From Pseudorasbora parva (Eukaryota; Chordata; Actinopteri; Cypriniformes; Gobionidae): a DNA stretch of 64,000 nucleotides. Below are positions 36,425-49,679 of the stretch, in pieces. The notes beneath the pieces were generated by a model. That model was not told the DNA's origin, did no database searches, and saw only the letters and a program-made list of their open reading frames with translations. The position numbers and the translations under genes were made by a program. The stretch spans positions 5,612,202 through 5,676,201 of the forward strand of contig NC_090178.1 in assembly GCF_024679245.1 (NCBI RefSeq). The letters run 5' to 3'. The stretch's first letter is position 1. Every line of letters starts with the position of its first letter.

Positions 36425-37990
36425 GGACAGTTCTAAAGGGGGAAACTATTGGTTGCTAGGGTGTTACTAGGATACAAGGTTGTTGTGGTTAGTTTCAATG
36501 CTGTTGCTTTGTTGTTCTGAATGGTTGCTTGCAAGGGTGTTGATAGGAAACTGGAATGTTTTGGGTAGTTGCTATAACTATAAAAGTTATAACTTTTGGT
36601 TGTTTAGGTGTTCTGAACGGTTGTTAGGGTGTTGCTAGGATATGCAGATGTTTTGCGTAGTTGCAATGCTGTTGATTTGATGTTATAAATGGTTGCTAGG
36701 GTGTTCCTAAGATACTTTAATGTGGAGGGTAGTTACTAGGCTGTTGTTAAATGGTTACTTAGGTGTTTTGAATGGGTCTTGTTTAGATGAGGATATTGCA
36801 GTTTTTGCTAAGCTGTTGTTTTCTTTTTGTTTGCTTTCCGTTGCTAAGGTGTTCTGAATGGTTGCTAGGATGTTGTTATTATATGCGGACATTGTAGTAG
36901 TTGCTATGCTGTTTCTGGTTCTCTTTTTTGCTTTCTGTTCTTTTGATGTTCTGAATGGTTGATTGGGTGTTCCTAGGATACTAGGATGTTTTATGTGGTT
37001 GTTAGGCTGTTGCTAAGAGGTTGTTTAGTTGTTCTGACTGGTTGCTACAGCGTTAATATATGCAAATATTGTTGTTAATTTCTATACTGTTGCCGTGTTC
37101 TGAATTGTTGTTAGGGTGTTGCTAGGATACTATGATGTGGTGGTTATTTGCTAGGTTGTTGTGAATTGTTTGCTTAGGTGTTCTGAATTGTTGCTAGGAT
37201 ATTTTTAGAATATGAGGATGTAGTGGGTAGTTGCTATGCTGTTGTTTTGATGTTCTGAATATTTGCTAGCGTGTTCCTAGCATACTAGGATATGGTGAGT
37301 AGTTGTTAGGCTGTTGCTAAGTGATTGCTTATGTGTTCTGAATGGTTGCTAATGTGTTGTTAAGATATTAGGATATTGTGGTAGTTGCTATGCTGTTATT
37401 TTCTTTTCTTTTTTTATCTTTTTATTGTATTGATGTTCTAAATACGTATTAGGGTGTTGCTAGGATACTATGATGTGGTGGATAGTTGCTAGATTGTTGT
37501 GAATTGTTTGCTTAGGTGTTCTGAATTGTTGCTAGGGTAGCCTACTGCTAAACTATTAGGATGTTGTGGGTAGTTGCTATGCTGTTGTTTTAATGTTCTG
37601 AATAGTTGCTAGTGCACTGTTAGAATATAAGGATGTTGTGGGTAGTTGCTAAGTGGTTGCTTATGTGTTCTGAATGGTTGCTAAGGTGTTGCTAAGATAT
37701 GAGGATATTGTGGTAGTTGCTATGCTGTTGCTTTCTATTTTTTGTATGCTTTCTGTTGTTTTGATGTTCTGAATAGTTGCTAGGGTGTTCCTATGGTGCT
37801 AGGATGTGTTTGGTAGTTGCTATGCTGTTGCTAAGTGGTTACTTGAATGTTCTAAATAGTTGCTAGGGTGTTGCGAGGATACTAGGATGTTGCGGGTAGT
37901 TGCTAGGTTGTTGCTTAGGTATTCTGAATGATTCATAGTGTTGCTTGGGCATTGCTATGTGGTTGAGTTTTCTGAATGGTTGCTTGATGG
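36425..37990 (+). repeat. Degenerate GGTTGCTAGGGTGTT repeat field, about 1.5 kb
   Basis: Variants of GGTTGCTAGGGTGTTGCTAG, TAGTTGCTATGCTGTTG and GGTGTTCTGAATGGTTGCTA recur throughout with no fixed period. It is an old, interspersed tandem repeat rather than a coding region; stops occur in all frames. Confidence 0.85.
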
Positions 37991-39678
37991 TGCTTACTTG
38001 CAAATGTTAAAAAGGTCACCTTAAAAAAAATGTTAATTAATTTTGGTAAATGAAATGATTTTGTTGCAGATGGGTAGGTAAAATAAAGGGCTGGATTGGT
38101 ACATGTGTGCCAAAAATAGAAATGAGGCATTGATTCACATTGGGTTCTTGCTGTCTAGAAAAGAAGGTAATTTAGTTTAGTTGGGTCGCAGCACTTGCAG
38201 TGTTTTTTACTTGAATTTCATAACTCTTAATACGGAGAATTTTGAAAGTGTAAAATGGCTTGTTAAAAACACATTATTTGAGGTGGTGTCATTGCTCAAG
38301 CAAAACGGTTTTATTGCATTCTGATGCACGGCGGCAAACTGCTCAGATTTTTCCTGAAGGTTTTTTGGCAGTTCATTAAAGGCACCAGTGGTATTTTGAA
38401 TGTCGTGCTGGTGAGAAGCCCAGTGGTGCATATAAATGATGCATTCTGATTGGTCTTTCCAAGTGTATATTAATTACACATAAACATGTTCATACACACA
38501 GCACATACTGTGTTGAGTATTTCCAGAAACATTACTGTTCTTCTACCAAAGCTCATAAAATGCAATAAATAAAATATACTTCATCATTTTAACTTTCATT
38601 TTATGGACCAAGGAGTAAAAAATGTATTTCATGTCCCTTTCTATAATTTACCCCCACCCACGCCCCCCTACACACACACACACATAGAAAGAGCGCCGTA
38701 ACTGAATGACTGTGTGTCAGGATTGTGCTGAAAGTCCTACAGGATGGGCAATAATGTCTCTCTTTCTCCATCTCATCCAGTGCAGTCCAGTGGTGGTAAA
38801 GCAGTGTCTGAGGTGTTTGGTGGCGATGTCTGTCGTGAAGACACACAGTCTAGATTTACTCTGCACACTTTGTCATAGAGGAAGCCAGCTTCATCCGTCA
38901 CTCCCCGCACACTTTCAATCAATCTCCTGCCGAGTCTTCTCTCTTTAGCTGGCCATTTGCTCACTGATGGAGAGCGGACCACTTCAGCACGTGACTGATG
39001 CGTCTGTATCAGTGAGGAAAAGACTTATAGTCCACAGCTCAAAAGTTTAGAGACTGACCGATATATCAGGCAGACCAATCAATCGCTCGACATGTGAGAT
39101 TAGCATTGAGTATTAGAGCATGGCCAGTCTGAGATGATGGGCACTGTGCCCAAATGACCAAAGTACAAGTGTTAGCGCCCCCTAGTGTGAGTTCAAAGTT
39201 TAAAGACAGATGTTTCAATAGATGAATACAAAATGAAGAAGATAAAAAATGTAATAAATAAAAATATGAAATTAAAACATTTGGTTGAATGTATGAATAA
39301 TATGATAAAAGAAGACAAAATGAAACTGAGTTGAATATACAAATCTAGATGAAAAGTAAATAAATAAATAAATCACTTTGTTTTGAAGTGAGTGAAGTTT
39401 ATTGTAGCACCTCACCTATCACTCAGGCAGGAGACGGGAGAGGAAAAATCTACACCTCAGCAGTTTTTCTGTTTCTTAATTCGCTCCTCCGCCGACCCGC
39501 ACCCCGCACCCCGCTACCAATCAGACACTTAAGTGTCTCGCTACATTTCTTGTGCTTCCTGAGCTGTTTGTAGCTCATAAATATGGATATGTATAACGCA
39601 GTCTGCAGTCTAAGTGTGCTGGGGTAGTCAGACATTTGATGCATCTGTTGAATGGGAATATCAGACTGACAATCTATT
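37991..39678. other. No gene seen
   Basis: Ordinary sequence. Small frames at 38601-38982 on both strands overlap and show no domain. A short CA tract sits at 38671-38684. Confidence 0.45.
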
Positions 39679-40018
<340 letters not shown>

Positions 40019-41270
40019 ATGGATCTGTGAAATGGGAATATCAGACACCGGGAGACCGCAGGAGGACAGAAGGCCGGTTAAACGGTGGGCAAAATTTAGC
40101 GTCGCTATCAGGTCAGAAGGAATGACTTTACAGATCCATCTAGTCAAATGTGATGCAGGACGGATCTTGTAGAACGACGGTGAGATTTGTCTTTCAAATA
40201 GCCGTGTCCGTGAGCAGAATGACTCCATGTATTTCGCACTCTCGTGGGCTGGAATGAGCAATTGTGAGTTAATCCTTGCTTTAGCATGAGGCCAAAGCAG
40301 GCCAGGAGTGTGTCAAGAGCGTTTATCTTGAGGTCGGGAGAATGAATTTATTCAGGGGAATGAGTCCATTTTTTTGGGGGTTCGAGGCGAATGCAAACAG
40401 AGCAGAATCCTAATGACCGTGTTGATACTGCGGGATCGGAGTAATCTGATTAGTTTCATTCTGTGCTGGTGATGTGATTCACTACCGCTCCCTCCAATCA
40501 GCCAATCGCAATCTGAACATAAAGGGTAATTGAAGGGAATTTCTGCTCTCGAAAAAGCATTTTCTTATTACCGTCTCTGATTTGATTGCCCTATTCACTC
40601 TTTCAGATTCTGAGACGCACAGAAACACGTTCGCTCGCTTGTTGGCGCGGCTGTTGGCGACTCTGACGGTGGCCGATGACAGAGTTGATTAAAGTTTGCA
40701 GCAATAGGCTCTGTGACTGCGTCTTCGGCTCGTTAACGTGACTGGCACTGTTTTTTCGAGGTGACAACACTTCGCTCGGCACCTGAGAGTGTTACGAGTG
40801 AGGCAGCTAATCTAATTGAGCTCTCAAAAACTATTTCAACACTTATAGATGTTTGAATGTCACTGCGTTAGATTAAAGAGCATGAAGCAAGTGTCAAGTA
40901 GTAAAGAAAGAAAGATGTGCACGCACACAAAATTTGTATTATATGAAGAGTCAGTAGGCTAGTATTGTGTGACTGTGAAGAGCAGGTCTGTTCACGCCAA
41001 GGACGATAGATATTTATACAGTTCTAAAATATATTCTAAATATAAAAGAATAAGAGTCATGCCACAACTGTAACAATAACGACACAGAGAAACGATACCA
41101 TTGAAATCTCTTTTAGAAGGATTTTTTCAAGCTGATGGATGATAAAAACATTGACAGCCAATCAGAATCCATCGTGCTTTCAGAGCTCAAAGGATTTAAA
41201 GTGGCAGTTGACAAAACTGCAGTGCATGCTTATAATAAACACACATGATCACACATGACACACACATGAT
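40019..41270. other. No gene seen
   Basis: Plain sequence; no exon or strong repeat seen. Confidence 0.45.
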
Positions 41271-41450
41271 GAGTGTCACATGATCCTTCACAAATCATTG
41301 ATAGGATGATTTATTGCTCAAGAAACATTTATGATTATCAATGTTGAATGCAGTTGTGCTGCTTCATATTTTTATAAAAACGGTCTCTTTTAATCTATTT
41401 AAAGCATCCTTCAAATCTTATTGACCCAAACTTTTGAACACATATTACAA
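41271..41450. mobile_element. Fragment of an abundant TA-type MITE
   Basis: ATCAATGTTGAATGCAGTTG then TGCTGCTTCATATTTTT and CCCAAACTTTTGAACACAT resemble the right part of the repeat family at 21725-23100. It ends just before the ATCT array. Confidence 0.45.
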
Positions 41451-41466
41451 TGTAATTACAAATGCA

Positions 41467-41668
<202 letters not shown>

Positions 41669-43307
41669 CAGTCCCTGACAAAAGTCTTGTCGCTTATCTA
41701 TTTTCTAGAAATACCTGATATTAACCTGACTTTTAATTAATTAATTGGTGTTAGAAATAGCTCATATGAAAAGCTAAAACCCTCCCAAATGATGTTTAAA
41801 TAACTCCTGAAATAAATAATTTTCACAGAAAAAATATTTATCATTTAATCAAGACAGAAAGGTCAAATTTTGGCAAGACAAAAGTGTTGTCGCCTATACA
41901 GAAATTGAACAAATTTACTGCAAATACAAAAATATGTCAGCAAATTAAGTTGTGGTGCTGTGAGATCCAAATTTAATATCTTGTATGACTTCCATGAGCT
42001 TGAAGGACTGCATCCATGCGGTTTGGATTCATACAATTTATTGATGAAGTCATCAGGAATAGCTAAGAAAGCAGTCTTGCATGCCTCCCAGAGTTCATCA
42101 ATATTCTTTGGTTTCGTCTTCCATGCGTCCTCTTTCATCCTACCCCACATAATCTCAATGATGTTCATGTCTGGTGACTGGGCTGGCCAATCCTGGAGCA
42201 TCTTGATCTTCTTCACCTGAGGAACTTTGATGTGGAGATGGAAGTATGCGATGGAGCACCGTCCTGCTGCAGAATTTGGCCTCTTTTATGGTTGGGAATA
42301 TAAGAGGTAGCTAAGATTTCTTGGTATTTTAGACTATTGATGTTGCCTTCCACCCTGCTGATCTCTCGCACACCCCCATACTGGATGTAACCCCAGACCA
42401 TGATTTTTCCGCCACCAAACTTCACTGTTTTCTGGGTGAATCTCGGATCCATTCTGGCTCCAGTAGGTCTCCTGCAATATTTGCGGCGACTGTGGTGTAA
42501 TTCAACAGAAGATTCATCTGAAAAATCCACCTTCTGCCACTTTTCCAGCGTCCATCCTTTTAGCAGGCTGTGGGCCTTGGCAAATGCCACACGGTTTTTC
42601 AATTGTCTTTTGTTTAGTGCTGGCTTCTGGGCACTGATTCGACCATGGAGGCCATTTCGAGACAGAATCCGACAAACTGTTCTGGTTGACACAGGGACTT
42701 CAGGTGACCAGGTCTCGTGGAGCTCTGCTGCAGTGGAAAATGGGGTGGCCTTGGATTTTCGAGCCAACAAACGGTCCTCTTGAGCAGTTGTCTTGTGGGG
42801 TCTGCCTGACCTGGGCTTGTCAAAAACATCTCCAGTCTCTTCAAATCTTTTTTTTATCCTCTGTACTTGACGCTGAGACACATTGAAGGTGTCTGCCACA
42901 TCAGCAGTGGATCTGGTCTTCAGCCTCTTGATAATCAAAACTTTAGTCTCAGGGTGAATCTTAGGCATGTTTGCAGAGGTCTAGTTGCAGTTGATGTGAA
43001 GGTCTAGTGTACTGGGGTGCTTTTTATACACACTTGAGACCTAATTGATCCATTATTAGTCACAGGTGAAGCTCATATGACAAGGTGACAACACTTATGT
43101 CTTTGCAAAAATTGACTCAATGGGCTTTACCAAGCTGTGAATATTAGAATACTTTTTGAAAGTTTAGTTTTTCACTGAAACATTATCACAAAAGCTGGTG
43201 GGATTAAAATGAGCCATTTCTTGTAAAAAAAATCTTGATTAGAAATATATTTCAGCGGCACTTTAGGTCAATTTGTACACAAGCGACAAGACTTTTGTCA
43301 GGGACTG
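41669..43307 (-). mobile_element. Nearly intact Tc1-like transposon D within an ATCT array
   Basis: The element is 1639 bp, with tips CAGTCCCTGACAAAAGTCTT and AAGACTTTTGTCAGGGACTG that match perfectly, each next to TA belonging to the ATCT array. The transposase gene on the minus strand has two single-base disruptions. Inserting at TA inside a TA-rich array explains why ATCT copies lie on both sides. Confidence 0.95.
41973..42968 (-). pseudogene. Tc1-like transposase with two compensating frameshifts
   Basis: The gene begins MPKIHPETKVLIIKRLKTRS and shows a paired-like DNA-binding region with RSGRPHKTT near residue 53. The first catalytic aspartate lies in KVDFSDESSVELH and the second in LQQDGAPSHTS. 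A one-base deletion near 42220 then shifts the frame; the shifted part carries the third catalytic region, SPDMNIIEIMW. Further on, near 42010, a second single-base change returns to the first frame, which ends LQAHGSHTRY and a stop at 41973-41975. Counting through the shift gives 35 residues between the second D and the E, hinting at a DD35E rather than DD34E group, though the indel makes this count provisional. Total length is about 331 codons, normal for the family. Confidence 0.9.
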
Positions 43308-43485
<178 letters not shown>

Positions 43486-43522
43486 ATCCAAATTCCAACT
43501 CATGAATTAAAAGAGACAATTA

Positions 43523-43893
43523 TTAAAGGTGCAGTGTGTAATATTTATGAGGATCTATTGACAGAAATGCAATGTAATATACATAACTATGTTTTCAGTG
43601 AAATATAAAGACCTTACTTTAACTGTTATGTTTTTTTTACCTCAGAATGAGACCTTTCTATCTACACACACTGCAGGTCTGCTTAAAGTGACGTCGCCAT
43701 TTTGCACCGTCATGTTTCTACAGTAGCCCTAAACGGACAAACTGCTCTACAGAGAGCTAGCTACTCTCTGCTCTCTCAGATGACATTTTTGTCCTTTGTC
43801 AGCCACCGTAGCTTCTCCATGTGCTTTGAAAAAGAGAGGTGTGCGGTGGTTGATTACAATTCACAACCTCACCACTAGATGCCGCAAAAATGT
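43523..43893 (+). mobile_element. Left part of a TTAA element (TTAAAGGTGCAGTGTG)
   Basis: The tip TTAAAGGTGCAGTGTGTAAT is intact and the body resembles a very common fish TTAA element, ending CACTAGATGCCGCAAAAATG, close to where the right tip should follow. Different sequence begins at about 43894. Confidence 0.65.
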
Positions 43894-44170
43894 AAATGAA
43901 CTTTAATGAAATAAATAAACTAAATGAAAGTAAACCGCGGGCAGCCCCTCACGGACGACTGCCTGCACACACATAACAAACCATAAACAAAACTCAACAT
44001 AAAGTCCAGGCCTGGTCCTCTCTCGTCCTTGACTGGTGTCGCTCGTCCTTATATGCCTCCGAGCTCCTTCATGAGAGGACTCGAGACCGGTGTGACTCGC
44101 AGGTGACACTCTTCTGCAATCACGTCCCGGTCTCACTCGTTCACCTCGCCACAATTACCAATTCAGAACA
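43894..44170. other. Unclassified, GC-richer segment
   Basis: The text GTCCAGGCCTGGTCCTCTCT then CGTCCTTGACTGGTGTCGCT has a compositional break with its surroundings and may be part of an element that truncated the TTAA element. I cannot name it. Confidence 0.3.
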
Positions 44171-44180
44171 CGCGTGAACA

Positions 44181-44641
<461 letters not shown>

Positions 44642-44645
<4 letters not shown>

Positions 44646-45821
44646 AATTCCCATTAAAATGAATGAGAGGTCATATAAAGGAGTCAGACACCCAATGTAA
44701 GATATTTAGAGCTGAATTTACAGGTTATGCATGCAATTTTTTATTTTTTTATTTAGGTTGAAAGAATGTGCTTAAATTATAATTTATTTATTATTTATTG
44801 ATCAAATCTAATAATTTAAAGGTAAATAAAACATAAAAAAATCTCCCAAAAGAATTTCCCCCTTTTTTAAAGTATAATTTTAGGGCTTCAGATCGTTATT
44901 AAGTACGAGGGAAGAATGTTTAATGTCAATCAGACAGCCTGTTTGTGTGTATACAGAATATAAATCAGACTACCATAACCAGCATAAACCTGCCTGTAAA
45001 TTCATGTCGGCCATTTCAGCGGAACGGTTTTGGATTATTTTTTTTTTTTTTGAAGTGGTCAGCATCCACTGTGAGCAAAGCTCTCTTTTCTGCAGCGTAT
45101 CTGCCCATCTCTCCTCGGATCCCTTTGATTTGCTGAGATGGTGTGTGTGTGTGGTGAGCAAAGCTGACATGAGTGTCCTCTTCCTCTCCGGTTCAAATCC
45201 GGCACAGCAGCACAAATGGAAAAGCATTAATGAAGTCCTGCAGGCTGTGGATGGACAGCTGTCATTGTCTGCATCATACTTTACTTCTGCTTCCTCCTCT
45301 TTCTTTTCTTCTACAGTGGAGGCTTGTTGCTATGGAAGCTCTGTTAGATTCAAAGGAAACAAACCACCTCAGTGCTCTTCTCCACCGCTGGCAGAGTCTT
45401 CAGTCAGGGTTGTGCTGAAATTACAATTGAAGAATTGGCTTCTTTTCAAATCACGGTTATTTGAATTAATTACAACAAAGGAAGGTGAATTATGCTTGAT
45501 GCTTGAATTGATGCTTGCTGGGAAATGCTGTTTTCTTCTCTGGAACACAAAACTTAATTTTAAATTATTAAAAATGACCCTCAAAGGAACTAAACGAATA
45601 TTTATATACAGGTGGATCTCAAGTTATAAAGTCTGCATCTCAAGTTCAGTAAAAATGTATTGAAAACTATTCAAATGGTGTGCTACTCATAACGTGATTT
45701 CTATTTCAATCAAATTGAATCTAAAAAAAATGATTAAATAGTTTTATTATTACTTCTACACTATCATGGTATGTTGTTAATATATCTTTAGCTTTTATTT
45801 TTATATATTCTGTGATTTTAC
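44642..45821. other. No gene supported
   Basis: A 246-codon frame at 44923-45663 is the longest non-repeat frame near here, but other frames overlap it, there is no domain, and codon use looks random (runs of F, S and K). I treat it as chance. It might contain part of a 3' UTR or intron of the mannosidase gene. Confidence 0.4.
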
Positions 45822-45977
45822 AGGTGTAAAGGTTCAGATTTCTCATGCTTCTCATGCTTCATGTTTCATGCCTCTGGGGTGTCAGTTTCGGTTCGGTAGA
45901 GTAACTAATTGGTACTATTGGTGGTGCAATGACTAGGAAATCTGAGCCTGAGATTAATAACTGATGTTTGAACACTT
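45822..45977 (+). repeat. Local duplication, copy 1
   Basis: AGGTGTAAAGGTT, GTTCGGTAGAGTAACTAATT and ATTGGTGGTGCAATGA recur at 49202-49340. A short continuation, AAAAGGATTGATATAGAGCA, follows at 47687 after a TTAA element. Confidence 0.85.
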
Positions 45978-46310
45978 TACTGCAGTCTGTAGTCTTTTAC
46001 TTAAAGGTCCCATTCTTCGCGTGTTTTCGTAGCTTTGATTATGTTTACAGTGTGCAATATAACATGAGTTCATGTTTCGCGTGTAAAAAAACACAGTATT
46101 TTTCACACAATTTACGTATCTGTATACCGCTGTTTTCTCTGTCCTAAAAACGGCCTGATGATTTCCTTGTTCTATGAAGTCCCTCCTTCAGAAACAAGTT
46201 CTGATTAGGCCAGCGCTTCCCGCGCTGTGTTTGGACAGCAGCGTAGTGCACGTTGCACGGAAAGGTCCCGCCTCTTAGGGTAGATACGCGCGCTCAATGT
46301 TATTGCAAAA

Positions 46311-46414
46311 ATGTCTATATTTCCTTATCAATTTGAGTCGGAATCAGACCCGGAGAATATCGAAGAGGATCGATTACAACCTGCTCAGGAAAGACTTTTG
46401 CTGGATGTTTCAGA

Positions 46415-46417
<3 letters not shown>
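46311..46417 (+). pseudogene. First exon of a TE-encoded acidic protein, interrupted
   Basis: The frame reads MSIFPYQFESESDPENIEED, then RLQPAQERLLLDVSEW, and stops at a GGTAA. I recall similar N-termini, followed by a cysteine-rich domain like the P2X7 C-terminus, in repeat-encoded fish proteins. The exon's donor (GTAAGC) is now found beyond the L2 insertion at 46879. The downstream cysteine-rich part is not visible here. Confidence 0.45.
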
Positions 46418-46421
<4 letters not shown>

Positions 46422-46450
<29 letters not shown>

Positions 46451-46877
46451 CGTTCGATTTATATAGCGCTTTTCAAGGCACTCAAAGCGCTTTACATAGA
46501 AGGGGGAAATCTCCTCAACCACCACCAATGTGCAGCATCCACCTGGATGATGCGACGGCAGCCATATTGCGCCAGAACGCTCACCACACACCAGCTGATT
46601 GGTGAAGAGGAGACCGAGTGATGAAGCCAATCAGGAGAGGGGGATTATTAGGAGGCCATGATGGACAGAGGCCAATGGGCAAATTTGGCCAGGATGCCGG
46701 GGTTACACCCCTACTCTTTTTGGGATTTTTAATGACCACAGAGAGTCAGGACCTCGGTTTAACGTCTCATCCGAAAGACGGTGCTCTTTGTCAGTATAGT
46801 GTCCCCATCACTTTACTGGGGCATTAGGACCCACACAGACCACAGGGTGAGCGCCCCCCTGCTGGCCTCACTAACAC
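46422..46877 (-). mobile_element. L2-clade LINE 3' end
   Basis: On the minus strand the sequence ends TAAAGCGCTTTGAGTGCCTT, then GAAAAGCGCTATATAAAT and an ATT-repeat tail, the mark of L2 LINEs. The flanks show GGTAA at both sides (46417-46421 and 46878-46882), a likely target duplication. Only the 3' untranslated part is present, a 5'-truncated copy. Confidence 0.8.
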
Positions 46878-47725
46878 GGTAAGCTGTCTATTCAGTAGTT
46901 TAAACTGATCATTACAAACACCAACAATCGATGGTGTCTGAATGAATTACTACACTTTTATATGCTAAGTTTTTCGGATTAGTTTCAATTACCATCTAAT
47001 GTTAGTTAACAAAGCTAAACAGCGTTGCACTTTGTGTCATGAGTTACATAAACTGTTGAACGGACCGACTTAAATAATAAAATACACTTACCGGTTGTGG
47101 TCCATAAACAACGCCTTCTCTGCGTTATCTTTTAAGAATAATCTTTCTGCGAATCCGGCATTAAACTGATTGAGATTGAGGAAGCAGTCCTCAGCAAAAT
47201 GTGCTGCTTATAGTTTTAAATAGTGATTATAATTTTCCGGAACCGAGTTAACCATAAACTGTAGCCATTGATCTCTACGTACAGCGTCCGTGGAAAGGCC
47301 AAACAAAGGTGATTTGATGGATTTGAAGGATGAAAATAACAGCGTTTTAATGGCATGACGACAAACACACTCTACAAAAACAACGCTTCCTATTCTCGAC
47401 CTGCGAGAGCAAAAGGACAACGCCCCCGAATTTGCGTGTTCTTGTGGGCGGAGGGTTCGTCAACAAACGGTTTTAGTTGCGTCATTAAAGCAGGAAGTGC
47501 AGCGGTGTAGTGCAAACCGGCCGTTCGCTGTAGGCTTTAAAAGGGAACTTCTGTTAAATAAAATATCTCGCTTGGCATTGAACTTTGAGCTTTATAGTTT
47601 TACAGGTATTATTTATGCTCTAACAGCAACATTTCACACTAACTAAAGTCTGAAAGATGGAATCGCAAAGCACTCCTTAAATTCAGAAAAGGATTGATAT
47701 AGAGCAGTGAATCAGAAAGGACATA

Positions 47726-48303
47726 TATTGTAGTGTAAAGCACGCCACCACTGGACTCTAGAGCAGTGACACATGTTCTCTAAATGGCCAATCCCGCTTC
47801 TCTGTCTGGCAATCTAATGGACGCGTCTGGGTTTGGAAGTTTCCAGGAGAACTTTACTTGTCTGACTGCATTGTGCCAAGTATAAAGTTTGGTGGAGGAG
47901 GGGTTATCGTATGGGGTTGTTTTTCAGGGGTTGGGCTTTACCCCTTAGTTCCAGTAAAAGGAACTCTTAATGCTTCAGCATACCAATACATTTTGGACAA
48001 TTTCATGTTCCCAATTTTGTGGGAACAGTTTGAAGATGGCTCCTTCCTGTTCCAACATGACTGCACACCAGTGCACAAAGCATCGGTCCATAAAGACATG
48101 GATGAGTGAGTTTGGTGTGGAGGAACTTGACTGGCCTGCACAGAGTCCTGAGCTCAACCCAATAGATCAGCTTTGGGATGAATTAGAGCGGAGACTGAGA
48201 GCCAGGCCTTCTCGTCCAACATTAGTGCCTGACCTCATAAATGAGCTTCTAGAAGAATGGTCAAAAATGGAAGACTCAGTTAGTCTGGAATATTCTAAAC
48301 CAC
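47726..48303 (+). pseudogene. Tc1-like transposase fragment E
   Basis: The middle part reads IKFGGGGVIVWGCFSGVGLY, then LFQHDCTPVHKA with the second catalytic aspartate. A frameshift near 48105 leads to [20 protein letters not shown], where aspartate stands at the usual glutamate position. The first catalytic region is not recognisable, with a stop at its expected place. Both ends of the transposon are missing, so this is a fragment. Confidence 0.9.
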
Positions 48304-49195
<892 letters not shown>

Positions 49196-49201
49196 TGTTT
49201 G

Positions 49202-49340
49202 AGGTGTAAAGGTTTAGAATTCTAATGCTTATGTTTGTTTCATGCCTCTGGAGTGTTCATTTCTGTTCGGTAGAGTAAATAATTGGTAATATTGGTGGTG
49301 CAATGATTTGGAAATCTGAGATTGATATTGATAACTGATG
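49202..49340 (+). repeat. Local duplication, copy 2
   Basis: Matches 45822-45977 in the same orientation (GTTCGGTAGAGTAAATAATT, ATTGGTGGTGCAATGA, TAACTGATGTT). The continuation AAAAGGATTGATATAGAGCA is at 49640. Confidence 0.85.
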
Positions 49341-49342
49341 TT

Positions 49343-49620
49343 TTAAAGGGTTATTTCACCCAAAAATGAAAATAATCCCTTAATTTACTCACCCTCAAGA
49401 CATTTTAGGTGTATATGACTTTCTTCTTTCAGCCAGTCTGAGTTAAATTAAAAAATATCCTGACTATTCTAAGCTCTATAATGGCAGTGAATGGTTCCTT
49501 GTTTTTGTGAAGACTAAAACAGCATCCATTCATCATAAAAGTAATCCGTATGACTCCAGGGGGTTAATAAAGGCCTTCTGAAGCGAAGCAATGCATTTTC
49601 TGCAGTCCAACTGCTGCTAA
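49343..49620 (+). mobile_element. Left part of a TTAA element (GGGTTATTTCACCC)
   Basis: The tip TTAAAGGGTTATTTCACCCA and following AAAATGAAAATAATCCC fit the abundant family whose right end is at 8163. The body continues with ATAATGGCAGTGAATGGTTC. No right tip is visible before copy 2 of the local duplication resumes. Confidence 0.6.
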
Positions 49621-49679
49621 AAGCAGTCAGTAAATGCAGAAAAGGATTGATATAGAGCAGTGAATCAGAAAGGCCTTTT

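Larger units (their letters stand above)
46001..47680 (+). mobile_element. TTAA-flanked element interrupted by an L2 tail
   Basis: The left tip TTAAAGGTCCCATTCTTCGC is clear; the right end is eroded but closes in CACTCCTTAA. The body carries a short exon-like frame (46311-46417) ending at a splice donor. An L2 3' end splits it at 46422-46877. TTAA target use points to Kolobok or piggyBac. Confidence 0.65.

Noticed and set aside
41669..43307. Tc1 element D as an active transposon
   Set aside because: Two single-base disruptions shift the frame across the third catalytic region, so I call it a pseudogene unless reads show they are sequencing errors.
44923..45663. 246-codon frame as a host gene
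   Set aside because: No domain, several overlapping frames on both strands, and residue composition typical of random sequence. No splice or promoter context supports it.
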